Of a stretch of 64,000 nt of DNA, positions 36,366 through 47,738 are shown piece after piece. Every line of letters starts with the position of its first letter. The first letter of the stretch is position 1. Source of the stretch: Moniliophthora roreri (Eukaryota > Basidiomycota > Agaricomycetes > Agaricales > Marasmiaceae). A model generated the notes under the pieces. That model was given only the letters and a program-made list of their open reading frames with translations, was not told the DNA's origin and made no database searches. Position numbers and translations under genes: made by a program. Location of the stretch: positions 1,046,852 through 1,110,851 of the forward strand of contig LATX02000100.1 of assembly GCA_001466705.2 (NCBI GenBank), in the 5' to 3' direction.

Positions 36366-38735
36366 TTAAACGTCGTAGAGCTCCCCATCCTGTTAAATAC
36401 AAACTATATATGATTTTATGGTTAGTACTCTCGTGTTGAAGAACAGAGGGTATACGATATCACTCACCCCGCGGTAAGGCCTCGAATAATCAATGTTATC
36501 CCTCAAACTACCCGTACTAGGTCTCGATGTAATCTCGTGTCCGGGTGCATGTAAATCGGATCTTGACACTGATGCAGAGCCACTTAATAACTGCGGGTCC
36601 AATAACCCATCAGGTGCATGCAACGATTCTTCCGTTGGTGCTGGCGACGGGAACGGAGCGGGTTCCGGGTGAATCCAGCCTAAAGGAACATGTGCAGGTT
36701 CGACTCCAAGCTGCTGCATTTCGACTGGTCCTGCTGGTAGTGGTGGAGGTAACGGTGGGTTGAGTAATGAAGAAGGTCTCATAGGGCCGGATAATGAAGT
36801 CGGAGGATAGAACGACGATGATGCTGGTGTTGGAAAAACTTCCTTCGCTTTACCCTTGCCATTGATACTCATACTATCCAACTCTTGCGTCGAACTCCTC
36901 CCACCTCTCAACCTCGAAATCAGACCCTTGATGCTCCCCGTGCTCTCCCGCCGCCCTCGTAAACGATCTCCATCCGCTTTTGTCGGAGTCGCCTCTTGTA
37001 TCCTTACCCGTGGAACGGGGACACTAGATTGTGAATGTGAATGTGAACCGGAAGATGAACTCGTAACACTCTTCATAGTATTCGTATGCATCAAACTCGT
37101 GCCACTTCCATTTTTCCTTCCGGGACCTAGACCCACATCGTCCGTCGAACTCGAACCATGTGAGTGAGAAGAAGAAGGATATGCATATGCACTCGGTGGA
37201 GGCACCTTGTTGAACGATGCCGATCGAGGCAATGGCGGTGGTGGAGGACCAATCGAGAACGTAGGTGACATGGGCGTCGTTGTCCTCGAAGAAAGGTCAG
37301 TAGCAACAACCATATGCTCTGCTGCTTGACCGAACCCGGGCATCATTTGGTTCTGCGTCGAAGATCGGCGTACCAAATCCGCGTTGGAAGGCATGTTGTA
37401 ATAGGCAGCGTATTGATCAGGAGCATATGAATGGCCGCCTTGACTTGACCCATGGCCAGTGCTGCCACTGCCGAGATCTTCTCCGGAACTACTATGCCCT
37501 TGACTGAGACCAGTTACACCCATCGGTGATTGGGGTAGTGGCGGTATCTGAGCCATCTGCATTGGATCCGGATCATCATCATCCTCATCTGAAAGTGGTG
37601 GTCTCCAGGTACCCCCATGGCCAGGGTCAGTAGAAGAATAGTTTCGTATCAACATTCTTCTCGAGCTGGACCCACTCAGACCACCTCTTGAAACGTCTCG
37701 CCTCAATGAACCAAGGCCTACGACGGGTGAGGTTGACGCGGCAGGGAGAACAGACTCTGCGCGTTTGCGCCGCCATCTTCTGCAGAAGAGGAAGAGAAGG
37801 ACGACTGCGATAATGACGGCGATGACGCCCCCAACAGCGACACCGATGATAGCGCCCTTATTCTGAGCAAAGCCCGATCCGTCGGAGGGGCCATTGGTGT
37901 TCAAGACACCAGTAGAAGTGGTGGTGCTGCTACTGAAGGAAGTAGTTCCGGGCGATACCGTGGTAAACTGGGTGATCGTCGAATACACCGTCGAGGCTGG
38001 CAAGGTCGAAGTGGTGGTAGACGAGGGTGGTGGCGAAGATGCGCTGGGCGGTAAAGATGAGGAAGACGGCGGTGGCTGTGAAGACGAAGACGGTAGTTGA
38101 GAAGATGAGGGTGGTCGTGAAGATGAAGGTGGAGATTGTGTAGATGAAGTTTGCGTTGTCGAAGGAGGTTGTGTAGATGAAGGTTGCGTTGATGAAGGAG
38201 GTTGTATTGATGAAGGTTGTGTAGATGGCGAAGGTTGTGTAGATGACGGCGGTTGCGTTGACGATGAAGACGAAGAACTGAATGAAGTAGACCTGTAATA
38301 TGAATGAACTTCCTGATGCGACCGTCATAAACGGGGAAAAACCTACGAAGACGATGAACTGCTCGGAGAGGAGCTGGTTGAGGGGCTGGACCCTGAGGTT
38401 GAGATCGAGGTCGTATTTTCGCTTTGAGTTGTCGTCGATGAAACTGGTGGTACAGACGATGAGTCTTGGGTCGAGAAACTCGGTAATCCAACGGAGGTTG
38501 GAGTACCAGTTGAGGTGGAGGACAATGAAACCGATATAGAGGTAGGTAGGGGTACAGAAGAAGAGGATTCCGAAAAAGTCGTAAAAAAGGAAGAAGAAAT
38601 GCTGGTCTCTGAAGAAATGCTTGAACTCGCAATTGCAGTCGAACTCGAAGGTGGTGCAGACGTTGAGGCAATGGTCGAGAACGAGGAAGGATCAATACCT
38701 GATGATGCGGGGTTTGGCGTGGTAGATGCGGCCAT
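36366..38735 (-). CDS. mucin-like single-pass membrane protein with long Pro/Ser-rich cytoplasmic tail
   Basis: A Ser/Thr-rich ectodomain of about 230 residues, including tandem SSTQPPSSTQP-type repeats near 38100-38280, would be heavily O-glycosylated. One transmembrane helix follows (GAIIGVAVGGVIAVIIAVVLLFLF near 37830, split here only in description) with a stop-transfer CRRWRRKRAE. The cytoplasmic tail of about 450 residues is Pro/Ser/Gly-rich with acidic (DEDDDDPD) and basic (RGRRESTGSIKGLI) patches. The layout resembles fungal wall-stress sensors (Mid2/Wsc type) but no WSC domain is seen. The last exon, after an intron at about 36393-36474, adds DGELYDV before TAA at 36366-36368. The true N-terminus is probably further upstream: an open exon (SLGAVPAQTLAFPKWIQ and on, about 38780-38940) joins in frame through a GT-AG intron, but no convincing signal peptide was found. 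Confidence 0.65.
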
Positions 38736-41700
38736 TGAGGATGAGGATTCACTGCCATGACGAACAAGGACTAGTTGAGCAGAGTTACGGTAGAAGCAAT
38801 CAACACTCCTTACTCTTGCCGCTTTGAGCGATTCCTCTTCCCGGACACTCGTAGCCTGCCTGTATCCATTTGGGAAAGGCTAGAGTTTGCGCGGGAACGG
38901 CGCCGAGAGATGGTGGTAGAGGAGATATAGTCCGGGTACTTGGGCGCAGCCGAAAGAAATTGTTCAGGTTTTGGTTCTGCAGTAAGACATGCTGATGCGC
39001 GCGAGGAAAAACCTTCCGCTGGCGAACAAGGCCTGGAGGAGGAAAAAAAAAACGAAAAGAAATTGATTAAAGCTGTTGCAGAGAGAGGGGAACAGGTTAA
39101 CGATACTTACGTGTTGGTGTACATGTCTACACGCCTCTTGCTCGCCAAACACCTCTGCCTGCCGCATGCTGCTGAACCCATGTCTGCCGCCGCCTCTCGG
39201 TAACCCACCTCCCCGTCCGTTTCGGAATTGAAGGAGAAGAGTCCACGCATCGACATGGTCCCATAAATATGAGAAAGGAAATCCTGGAACAAGCCTCCTG
39301 AACCTGAATAATTCGAGTCGGTTGAACTGGAGTGAGGGTTGTCGTCATCAGAGACATGATGAATGTGGGCAAGACGGGTTGAAGGCATGCCCAGCACAAT
39401 GTAAAAAAAAGGGGAAGATGAAACTTGTCAATGAAGACAAGTTTCAAGGGTCGGTCCGTCGCCTGGCGTAATTTGTGGGTTGACAGCCTGTCCAAGGCCG
39501 ACTTGAACGAAATGAGTGTGTAGGTTGGGCAGCTTGTAGAGACAGCAGGGACGTGAAGAATGCGCAATTCAATTGCGTCCTCGTCGTCAATATCGATTCA
39601 GGTCAAAAATTTGCGGTTCAACTTGAAGATTCGGTATGTCGTATAATGAAGAAGTTGAAACAGCTAAAGTCGGATCCGTCTAATGGCCATCGACAGGCTC
39701 CCCTCGAGGAATGATCAGAGGAGCATCGGAGTACAAGGGTAAAACCCAAACTTTACATTCCCGGCCCTATCTGATCACATCATTGCTTCACATCACTTCT
39801 TCTCGTCACACGATGAGATAAATTCCCTTTCAAATTGTCTCGATTTGATGCTATCCATTACAGTCATTACTACACCGCTCTATACGCAGCGTTACAAAAT
39901 AGAATACAAACGTGGAGAATGTGTTCATTATGGTGGCACCGAGCGGAACAAGGTCAACGCAATGGGATAGCCTCGCTCCAAAGTGGGGTTTTGTGGTGGC
40001 ATCGACAGGATACCCCAGTGAACAACAAGTTTCATCTTGGGAGGTAAGCGTTTCCTATCAAGTTCTGGTATCTACCCGAGGAATCTCACGTCGTTTTCCA
40101 CGAAGCCCAGAATCCCCGGAACTTCTGCCTTCCTTCATCCTGTCGTAGCTCGTAGTTCATAGCGATTCTTGAGGTCGTTGTCATTGACAGTTCAAAGGCT
40201 CCGTCGTCGCTATGTGCAATTTGCAGTGGTCAGTAGTACACTGGACGTTGGTTGGCATCGTCAAGGTACTATCGGGAAGGACGTTTTACCAGGATCTCGG
40301 CGTGATGTTTTCTCGGCCGCAATTTCTTGCAAGCATTCGGAATTTGTGGGTTGTCGAACACGACGAGCATATTCAAATTTTCCCATTCCGTATTGCGCAT
40401 GCGGCCCTGAATCCATGCGCAGGGGGCCTGCACTTTCGGTCCAGACAACGCAGAGACCCCGCCAAGCGCTTAAAAATATCCCACAGCGAATCATCATGAG
40501 TACGAGAACAACTTTCGACACTGGCGGTGATAAGCACGAGTAACAGTAATGAGCCGGTTGCAGCCCGACGTAGGACAACTATCATGGAACTCGATAACCG
40601 AACTCCCCGATGTCAGAGGGAGCCACAGCAGCAGTAGTATGTACTCCGTGTTACTGCACTCGCACTCGATTTAGGGAAAGCGTAGCGTCACGCCACCAAG
40701 GTATCGGACTGCCCTATGCTGAGAGGAGAGACTACTCGAGCAGAACAGCCTCAACATCATCATGCACGCCGAACAGAGGCAGGACCTAGAGCCACCATCA
40801 TCAACAGCGGACCTCGAAGAGGACGACCCTGATGGATTCGGTAAATGATGATGACAGCGAGTATCCAGCAAATTGCGCCATCAGCTTTGACATGAACTCA
40901 AAGCCGATCAGGAGTAGCCTCGAGAGCTTCCAAACAGGCGCTATCCTTCTTGGTACCGAGTCGGCGGAACGTAAAAGCAGGAAGTCCATATTAACGAAGA
41001 AGGCGTAGACAGGATATATAGATCATCGCCAGCTGATCACCGGCTCAAGTTTGACTACGAGAGGATCAGCGTAGGTTTGCGACCGGCGCCGGGATCGCTG
41101 CCCATCCACTATCATGAACGGCGCCACCGGGATATAACAGCTTTCGAAAGACTGCCATCTAATGGTGTCATTAAGGGCTGTCAACAACCTTGTATTAGGA
41201 AAAACCTTCCAAGTACTAATTCGACTAGAACACGTACACCACTAGGGCTCCTCATCACAAATCTGCCACTGGAGTTGAAGAACATCTGGATCTTGATTGC
41301 TCTGAGCGAAGGTTTGCGACTGAATCCGTTTTGATATCGCAGGAGTCACGATCATCAAGGACCACAGCACCACGGTTGGAACTTGGAGCAAGAACGGCTT
41401 TCGAAGGCCCAGGCGGGTTGGCTGGCTAGCTTCCATGCACGGTGCCAATGGACAGATTGTTGCGAACAATAACCTAGAAACGGTCTAGGGTAAGACGGAC
41501 CTCGATGCGGCTGGGGAACGTATAGCACGCACCAGAATGGGGTTTACCAAGTACTTCCTTCACGACAGCAATTCTTTCTCTTGATCAACAGACCCGTCAT
41601 TGATTGGAACAGTGACGGTTCCAATTGTTGATTATAGAGGAACCGAATATCTCAGATGACGACTGCCTGTCGATCCTCGAGTATACCGAGCTGGAGACGA

Positions 41701-42835
41701 GTTAGGATGAGACGAAACCTTCGATATGACTAATTGGATACGCACCAGCTCGAACAAGATACCTTCGTTTTAAGCTTGGAGTAGTGGCGATTCCTTCACC
41801 TGACTTGAGGATTGAGATAGGGGGTTTGCAATTGAAGCCGTCGGATCCCTATGCTACATGGATCCAAGGCATGGAGCTGGAGCTATCACCCTCAAGTTGG
41901 AGCAGGGTCAGCGGCGTTTCTTGAAGGACTGCATCGTATGGGATAGTACTGGATTTCGTGACTTCCCAGGGATTGGTGAGTATGTACAAGCTGCAATGGT
42001 CAAGAATCAGACGTAACTCTTTGAAGCAGAGCAGCTGAGTACACACTATTGTTAGTCACCCAGATCGTAACAATTGCGGCAGCACACCACACTAGCGCCA
42101 AGCTCAACTCAACCGGTATATAGCTCCGATTCTCGAGAGTTCCTGTGATTTTGGTTTGCCCGAAAAAGGTACGAGGGCATGTAAGGACTCGGGGCTCGCG
42201 CTTGAGTCAAAACTTATCAGTAAAAAGGCGATTTTGAGAAGAGACTGCGATACTCACACCTAACTTCGAAAACCCAAATCCAAACTTTGTCCTTGTCCGC
42301 GGCAGACACTTGACTCTCCATGAGTAAGACTCCTTTGTGAAGGCTTGCCGATGAAGGTGGTGCTAAAGCAAGGAGTCTAGGCCCACGCAAGTAACGTGAC
42401 CGGGCCCAGACCCGGCTTACACTCAAACCGCCATTGGCATCTCTTGCGATTTTCCCTCGAACGCTTCAAGGTCTTGATGCCGTCGCACGGGAACTCATGA
42501 ATGAAAAAAATTGAGCAAATATGCAGAGGTCAGGTAAGTAAGATTCAACGATAGATTTCGCTTGTAAATTAAGAAATGAGCGTTTCTCAGTCGATTTCTT
42601 TCGTCTTCCGAGCCATGCTCTCCAAACCCTTCCACAAGTTACCATGGGCTTAATCCCGAGGCTGCCGAAGACGGAAGAATGATGGAAGAATCTTCCAGCT
42701 AATACTCCACTCTTCGCAAGCTCGTGTTTGAGCAACAGGGATAAGTTTCACATGGACCATCGCTACCGTACTGACCAAAGAACTTGTATGTCATCGGACT
42801 CGGAAATTTTTCAGGAAGGCAATATCTACTAATAT
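38736..42835. other. 4-kb gene-poor region, probably decayed repeats
   Basis: Apart from a likely upstream exon of the mucin-like gene (about 38780-39040, with a strong polypyrimidine/AG acceptor near 39033), I find only fragmentary reading frames. Sequence at about 41690-42010 resembles 48390-48600 (shared words such as ggatgagacgaaac and tcaagaatcag), suggesting an old dispersed repeat. No intact gene, RNA or transposase was recognised. Confidence 0.4.
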
Positions 42836-43225
42836 ATGCCTGACAGTGCGAGGACCTTGCGGCGCTCACTGACGACTAGTTCAGAGAGTTATTATTTAAT
42901 GCCAGGTCGAGTCTATTGTCCAAAAATCCAAGTCCTCGAAGGTGTTTGGGACGAGCATTACCAGCCGTTGCGCCTTGCCAAAAAGTTTATCTCTCAAGAT
43001 GTCCTCATAGGCCGCTTTGAATTGATTCGAGAAAAATGCCATGGTACGCAATTCACCATCTTTGTGCGATATGGCCTAATCCACGCCCTACGAATTCAGC
43101 CTGACGGCATGAAAACGATACCATTGTATTCCTTACGCCTTTTGGGAAGCCATCAATCTCCGAAAAAAAAACAAGAGACGTCAACCTGTACGCTTTGCTA
43201 TGACGCTTTCGATGGCTTTATCTAG
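42836..43225 (+). CDS. small orphan open reading frame, 129 codons
   Basis: This single uninterrupted frame begins MPDSARTLRRSLTTSSES and includes RVYCPKIQVLEGVWDEHYQ and RFELIREKCHGTQFTIFVRY. It has no signal peptide, no membrane helix and no recognised domain. It lies about 200 bp upstream of the SC15-like gene on the same strand and overlaps no other candidate. It may be a chance frame, an exon of a decayed gene or a lineage-specific small protein. Confidence 0.25.
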   Translation: MPDSARTLRRSLTTSSESYYLMPGRVYCPKIQVLEGVWDEHYQPLRLAKKFISQDVLIGRFELIREKCHGTQFTIFVRYGLIHALRIQPDGMKTIPLYSLRLLGSHQSPKKKQETSTCTLCYDAFDGFI

Positions 43226-43394
43226 GAACAGCTCGTGAAGATATCATTCAAACCCATTCATTTTACGGTCACTTGTCGCAATGATAGCAATCCAATCATA
43301 TGTACCCGTTCGTTCACTCACCTCTCTTCAACGTCATAGTGCGGCCTAATCTCAGGATTACTTTTCTATGTCAAACGTGGCCTGCTTGAAAATG

Positions 43395-43401
43395 TATAAA
43401 A
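43395..43401 (+). promoter_or_regulatory. TATA box of the SC15-like gene
   Basis: TATAAAA lies 49 bp upstream of the ATG at 43444. That implies a very short leader, as is common for abundant small secreted fungal proteins. Confidence 0.6.
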
Positions 43402-43443
43402 GCTGGCCAGTTATCCAATGAATAGCACCAGCAGCAACTCATA

Positions 43444-44167
43444 ATGTTCTTTTCTCACATCATCTCTTTCTTCTTTGTCTTCCTCACCCTTGGTCTCGTC
43501 ACCTACGCTAACCCCGTCACCGCCACAGATGGCAATGAGGTAGTAAAGCGTCAACAGGCCGATAGTATCGAAGCGGTCTTCACCAATTTGAAGGCGTCTA
43601 CCGACTCTATCCTTCCTCAGATTGGTATGGTTCTCACTTAAGTGTCGCTTATCCACTGTCTAACACGAACTACGTACAGATGCCTTGATCGACGCCACTG
43701 ACGACAATATTGCACCTCTCATTACCCAGCTCACGGAAGCCTTTTCCACCGCCGACACCGACCTCACTGCCTTCAATGCCAAAGGCGGAGATGGAAAACC
43801 TCACAACAAGGACGAGCTGGCCAAAGTCATCGCTGGGATTTTGATTGTATGTCGCATCCTCACCTCCCTCCAAATACGCCCTCACATTCTCAGTTTTGGT
43901 TAAATTGATCAACAAACTTCTTCTCTCTGGAGCCAAATTCCCCATTGTCGGCGGTCTTTTGATCACTCTGCAGACTATCGTCAACAAACTTTTGTTGAGC
44001 GTCGAGCTCCTGCTGGCTGGCGTTTTGAAGCTCGTTGCGATTCTGTGAGTCGGCTCCTCTCCCTCTCTTGATAACGCCTCACTGACTGAGGAAACAGCTT
44101 GATCGATGTCGCTGCGCGGTTGAGATCCATCAGCTGGGGTCTTGTCCTTGCCACCCTTGGCTTGTGA
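43444..44167 (+). CDS. SC15-like small secreted hydrophobic protein
   Basis: This is a small secreted protein of about 190 residues resembling SC15 of Schizophyllum, which is implicated in aerial-hypha formation and attachment. A strong signal peptide (MFFSHIISFFFVFLTLGLVTYA) precedes a short pro-like stretch with a KR site (NEVVKRQQAD). Then come SIEAVFTNLKASTDSILPQI, LIDATDDNIAPLITQLTEAF and a very hydrophobic C-terminal half (LLLSGAKFPIVGGLLITLQ, LLLSVELLLAGVLKLVAILL) ending SWGLVLATLGL and TGA at 44165-44167. Introns are at 43625-43679, near 43847 and about 44048-44098. The middle intron is odd: the best donor, GTATGT at 43847, gives the wrong phase, while GTCGCA four bases later restores the frame. 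The gene may be intact with a weak donor, or frameshifted. Confidence 0.65.
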
Positions 44168-45329
44168 TTGGGGATTCGTTGGCCCGAAGGGCCACCGGGA
44201 CATTGACGATATGACCGGCTTGTTACGTACCTGATAATGACGACAGGTACCAAATCGAGGAACGAGATCGGTACCAGGTTCCAACCGAGCGTAGCTGGGC
44301 AGACCACTGACTTCCGCACCGCTGCAGTCGACCGTCCCCTAAGATAGGGTCCTGTTATCAGCTGGGGGAGAGGTCAGCTAGTGAGGCAGATTTAGCAGCG
44401 GTTTCGAGCCTGCGAAAGCTCTCATCAGGGGGCTACCGCTACCCCTACCGCCTGCACTTCCAACTCTGTTTAGGGATACTACCACTGAGCCTATATACCC
44501 AGAAGGAGTCCAAAACACTGGAAAGACCTCGGACCGGAGGACTTCTCTCACGCCATCCGAGCAGCTGACCGGGACTACTACCTCTGCCATCAGCAAGTCC
44601 AGCTTCTTGACCTTCCGAGAGGGCGGTTTACGGTTGGGAGGACTGATCTTGCGGGATGGAGCTTCATCCCAGCCCTTCGGCCCACAGACAAGATCAGAGG
44701 GACAGGGGCGGGTGGGTTTCCCCGTTCCGCGCCTGATATTTGTCGGTCCCATGCAGCGAAGACGAGGTTGGAAAGATGTACCTTCAATCTTCCGTCGCTT
44801 AACTCTGAACGTGTTTGATACTGGAAACAACGGGCGCTTCACGCGCACTAAGGCGAACAAACAAATTGTCAGACCGCCCAAAGGGCAGAGTAGTCATGTC
44901 TCCGTAGTTTCTCAAGCATTCTGGGCTGGCCCATTTCACAGCTCGTTCGTCCGCGCCGCATGGACGTCATAGTTGCCGAACCACTTTAAAAAATTATCGT
45001 ACCATTCGCGAAATCCTCTAATCCCTCCTTCTCTACTGACTACCATAGTGTTTTCGTGGCTGATAATTGTCGTGATGAGTGCTGAGTCGTGCCTTTGATA
45101 TTCGTGGTTGGAAACAGAAGGTACTCATAGAACGCAGGCACTAGGTTTCTAGCGTGTTGGTAGGGGAATGAACTTTACTAGCCTTGTACTTCATTAACGC
45201 AAGCTGCACAGTTAATATGTACTACATATATTCCGGACAGCCCATACTTGTAAGGTAAGGTAAGACACTTCTTTCGCGTTGCATGGGTATTTCGATCCCT
45301 TTCATAGCTCACGCTCGATGACGTCGCTT
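44168..45329. other. spacer containing an unexplained long open stretch
   Basis: On the plus strand a frame open from about 44430 to 44972 reads through TEPIYPEGVQNTGKTSDRRT, LTFREGGLRLGGLILRD and FVGPMQRRRGWKDVPSIFRR. The minus strand is also open for 167 codons over 44881-44378. I recognise neither. Two overlapping long frames in GC-richer sequence may be chance, or a fragment of a retroelement. The rest of the spacer shows nothing. Confidence 0.3.
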
Positions 45330-47738
45330 TCACGCCCTCGCGCTGCCCATATTATCAAATAGGTCCAGCTCACGTATAAGCTTCTCTGCCTCGATAGATC
45401 GGGGCTTGATCGTGCATTTAAACGGAGCTGGATGACTGGGTACAGTAACGTCAAGAACTGGTCGGCATGACGAGGAACGCACAGACTGCGTACCTAACAA
45501 GTGCAGAACCATATTCATATGTTGGCTCGACGACAGATCCATCTGAATTGGTGGCCTTCTCGATGTTGAATACCGTGAGGATGGATGAAATTACGCTGTA
45601 GTCAAGGTTTCGGTCACGGATGCACTCTGACGCGTAGCAGATGAATCTTCACCTCCAAGCAGATGCATAGGCCATATGTCGACCAGGACAGATTCTTTGC
45701 CAAGCCATCAGCGACATGGGAGGAGGTTAGGGGAAACCAAGCTGGCACGGTACCTCTTTCCAAAACCGAAAACGAATAAAGCAGGGTCTGTGACGTTCGG
45801 GTCGAGTTTGCCGTCTGGTGTAAGAAACCTTTCGGGCTTGAAGGTGAAAGGATCAGGATAGATGGTCTGGGGTGGGTGCCAAATCTCGTGTCAGTATTAT
45901 TGAACCATTGTAAGTTGTCGAGGAAGCTCGCCTCATCGTGTAGCATAGCCCTGCAGAATCACAAGGTTATTCTAGGTGTGCTGAAGGCTCAGTACATAGC
46001 CTGGATACGCACCACGAGTTAGCAATAATGATGGAGCCTGCCGGGATTCTGTAACCTTTATACACATCATCTGCGTCAAGACAGTGAGGTACACCTAATG
46101 GAACGGTTAACAGAGTATGATCCTCAGGGATGCTGATAACGGACCATTTGGCAGTATCTTCTGCCACCGGAAAGTTTCCTTGAGTATCGCAGTCACAAAT
46201 GGCAGAGATTCTTGGTCCAGGAAGTCGGGAAGATGACCAGTTTTGACCACGCGATCGATCTCTTCTTGAGCTTTCTTCTGGGCCTCAGGATTTGCTAGCA
46301 TAGCGAGGAAGAATGTTTCGAGTAAGGATACAGTCTGTAACCGGAAGCGATTGGCGACCATGAAATTCCATGTTATGTTAGCGGGGAGACGGACCGTATC
46401 AGAACCAGCTGGGGTGAATAGTAGTGAGCTTTGTGAAAACAGTGTGCGGAATGACAAAGGAGTATCTCACCGGAGAACATCGCAACAGCCACATCCTTCA
46501 CTAGATCCTCATGGTAAGCCGGATCGCGACTTTCCTGGTATTGCTGGTGACAGAACAACGTGAACGAGGGAAAGATTGTGCCTTGCGCCTTTTGACGAGG
46601 TATATAAGTCACAAATAAGGACATTGAGTCACGAATTCCTCACGATTCGTGCTTTCGCGGTTTCGAATGGCATGTCAGCCATAGACTTTGTGACACGATA
46701 CCATTCCTTTGCCCTTGCGAAAATTCGTGAGTTATAGGAAGACAAAAGGTATGGACGCACTCACTGGCGTTTCCAACCCGCTCCAGGCATCCAAGATGGC
46801 ACATATTTGAGAAAAGGTAACGATTCGACAAGAAAGGCACCAGGTCGGGCAGCGCTAATTACTGCGCGCACGCCTTCTTCTGCTATTGCGACGTGTGGAT
46901 CATCCTCGGGTAGAACCTCAATACCGTAGGCGATAGAGAGGATGATTGTTGAAGCATGGCTACCAGTGTTTGAATAAGTTAAGGCCGATCAGCGAGGTGA
47001 TTAGACTTACTATCGTAAGTGGCTGAATAAATTGTCAGGGTCCTTCAAGAGCTTTTTCAAGAGACCTCGAGTCGTCCTTGCCTCCTGTGACTGGTAGTTT
47101 CGTGAAGCTGTACGGTTGAACATTCGATCAAAAAGTCGCCGTTGGATACGCCACTGTTCGCAGTACTTCATGAATCCTGTTCAGCTCGATTAGCAATGGA
47201 CGCCGGACTATTGAATCACACACTCACCGAAATTTCGTTCCCAGCCCATGAGCTCGTTAATCATCACGCAACGTGGCCTGAGGACAGTAATATCAGATCC
47301 CATGTGATCCAGAGGAATTCAAATCTGACCTGCTCGAATAAATCATCGGTCGCTTTTCCAACAAGTCTGTTGCTGCTTCTGCCGAATCCAATACGATAAT
47401 AGAAGTGCCTGCGACGTCTAGATGGATGATATCGGAATCTAAAAGTGTGCCAGTGAGTATATCTGGGACAGAAGGGAGGGATGCTTACCCAGCTCTTTAC
47501 ACCATCTGTGATAAGTTTCCCATTCGGAAGCTGTAGGCATATCAAGGAGATTTCCAAGGAGGGGAAGTCGTTTGGGTCCTGGAGGTAGATCAAGAGATCG
47601 GCGAGCCCGAAATTTGCAAATCCAGAGTGCAAGGATAAAAAGGAACGTCGCCGAAGCAAGGCCATCGGCCAATCTCAAAGTCGTGGCCATTGGGCGAAGG
47701 TTGTAGAAAGAAAAGAGGGGTGTGAGCTTCTTGACCAT
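45330..47738 (-). CDS. cytochrome P450 monooxygenase, OrdA/CYP64-like basidiomycete type
   Basis: This is a membrane-anchored haem monooxygenase of the ER. The start at 47738 gives a hydrophobic anchor ([18 protein letters not shown]) and the proline hinge [13 protein letters not shown]. Conserved elements follow: [13 protein letters not shown] (helix C), [17 protein letters not shown]-helix AGSDT near 46405, KETFRW (ExxR) near 46185, [12 protein letters not shown] near 45855, and haem-binding [14 protein letters not shown] near 45730 with the axial cysteine. It ends [10 protein letters not shown]. At least ten short introns keep the frame; one (45867-45931) has a GC-AG donor where the pseudogene copy has GT. 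No secondary-metabolite core enzyme is nearby, so the substrate is unknown. TATATA-type sequence lies about 90 bp upstream of the start. Confidence 0.93.

Noticed and set aside
37901..38767. 288-codon His/Arg/Leu-rich frame on the minus strand
   Set aside because: It is a shadow of the Ser/Thr/Pro-rich mucin-like coding sequence in another frame.
39912..40148. Frame starting MENVFIMVAPSGTRSTQWDS as a gene
   Set aside because: It is short, has no splice continuation and no recognisable family, and lies in a region of decayed repeats.
44378..44972. Long overlapping frames on both strands as a retrotransposon ORF
   Set aside because: No reverse transcriptase, integrase or gag zinc-knuckle motif is visible, and both strands being open suggests a compositional effect.
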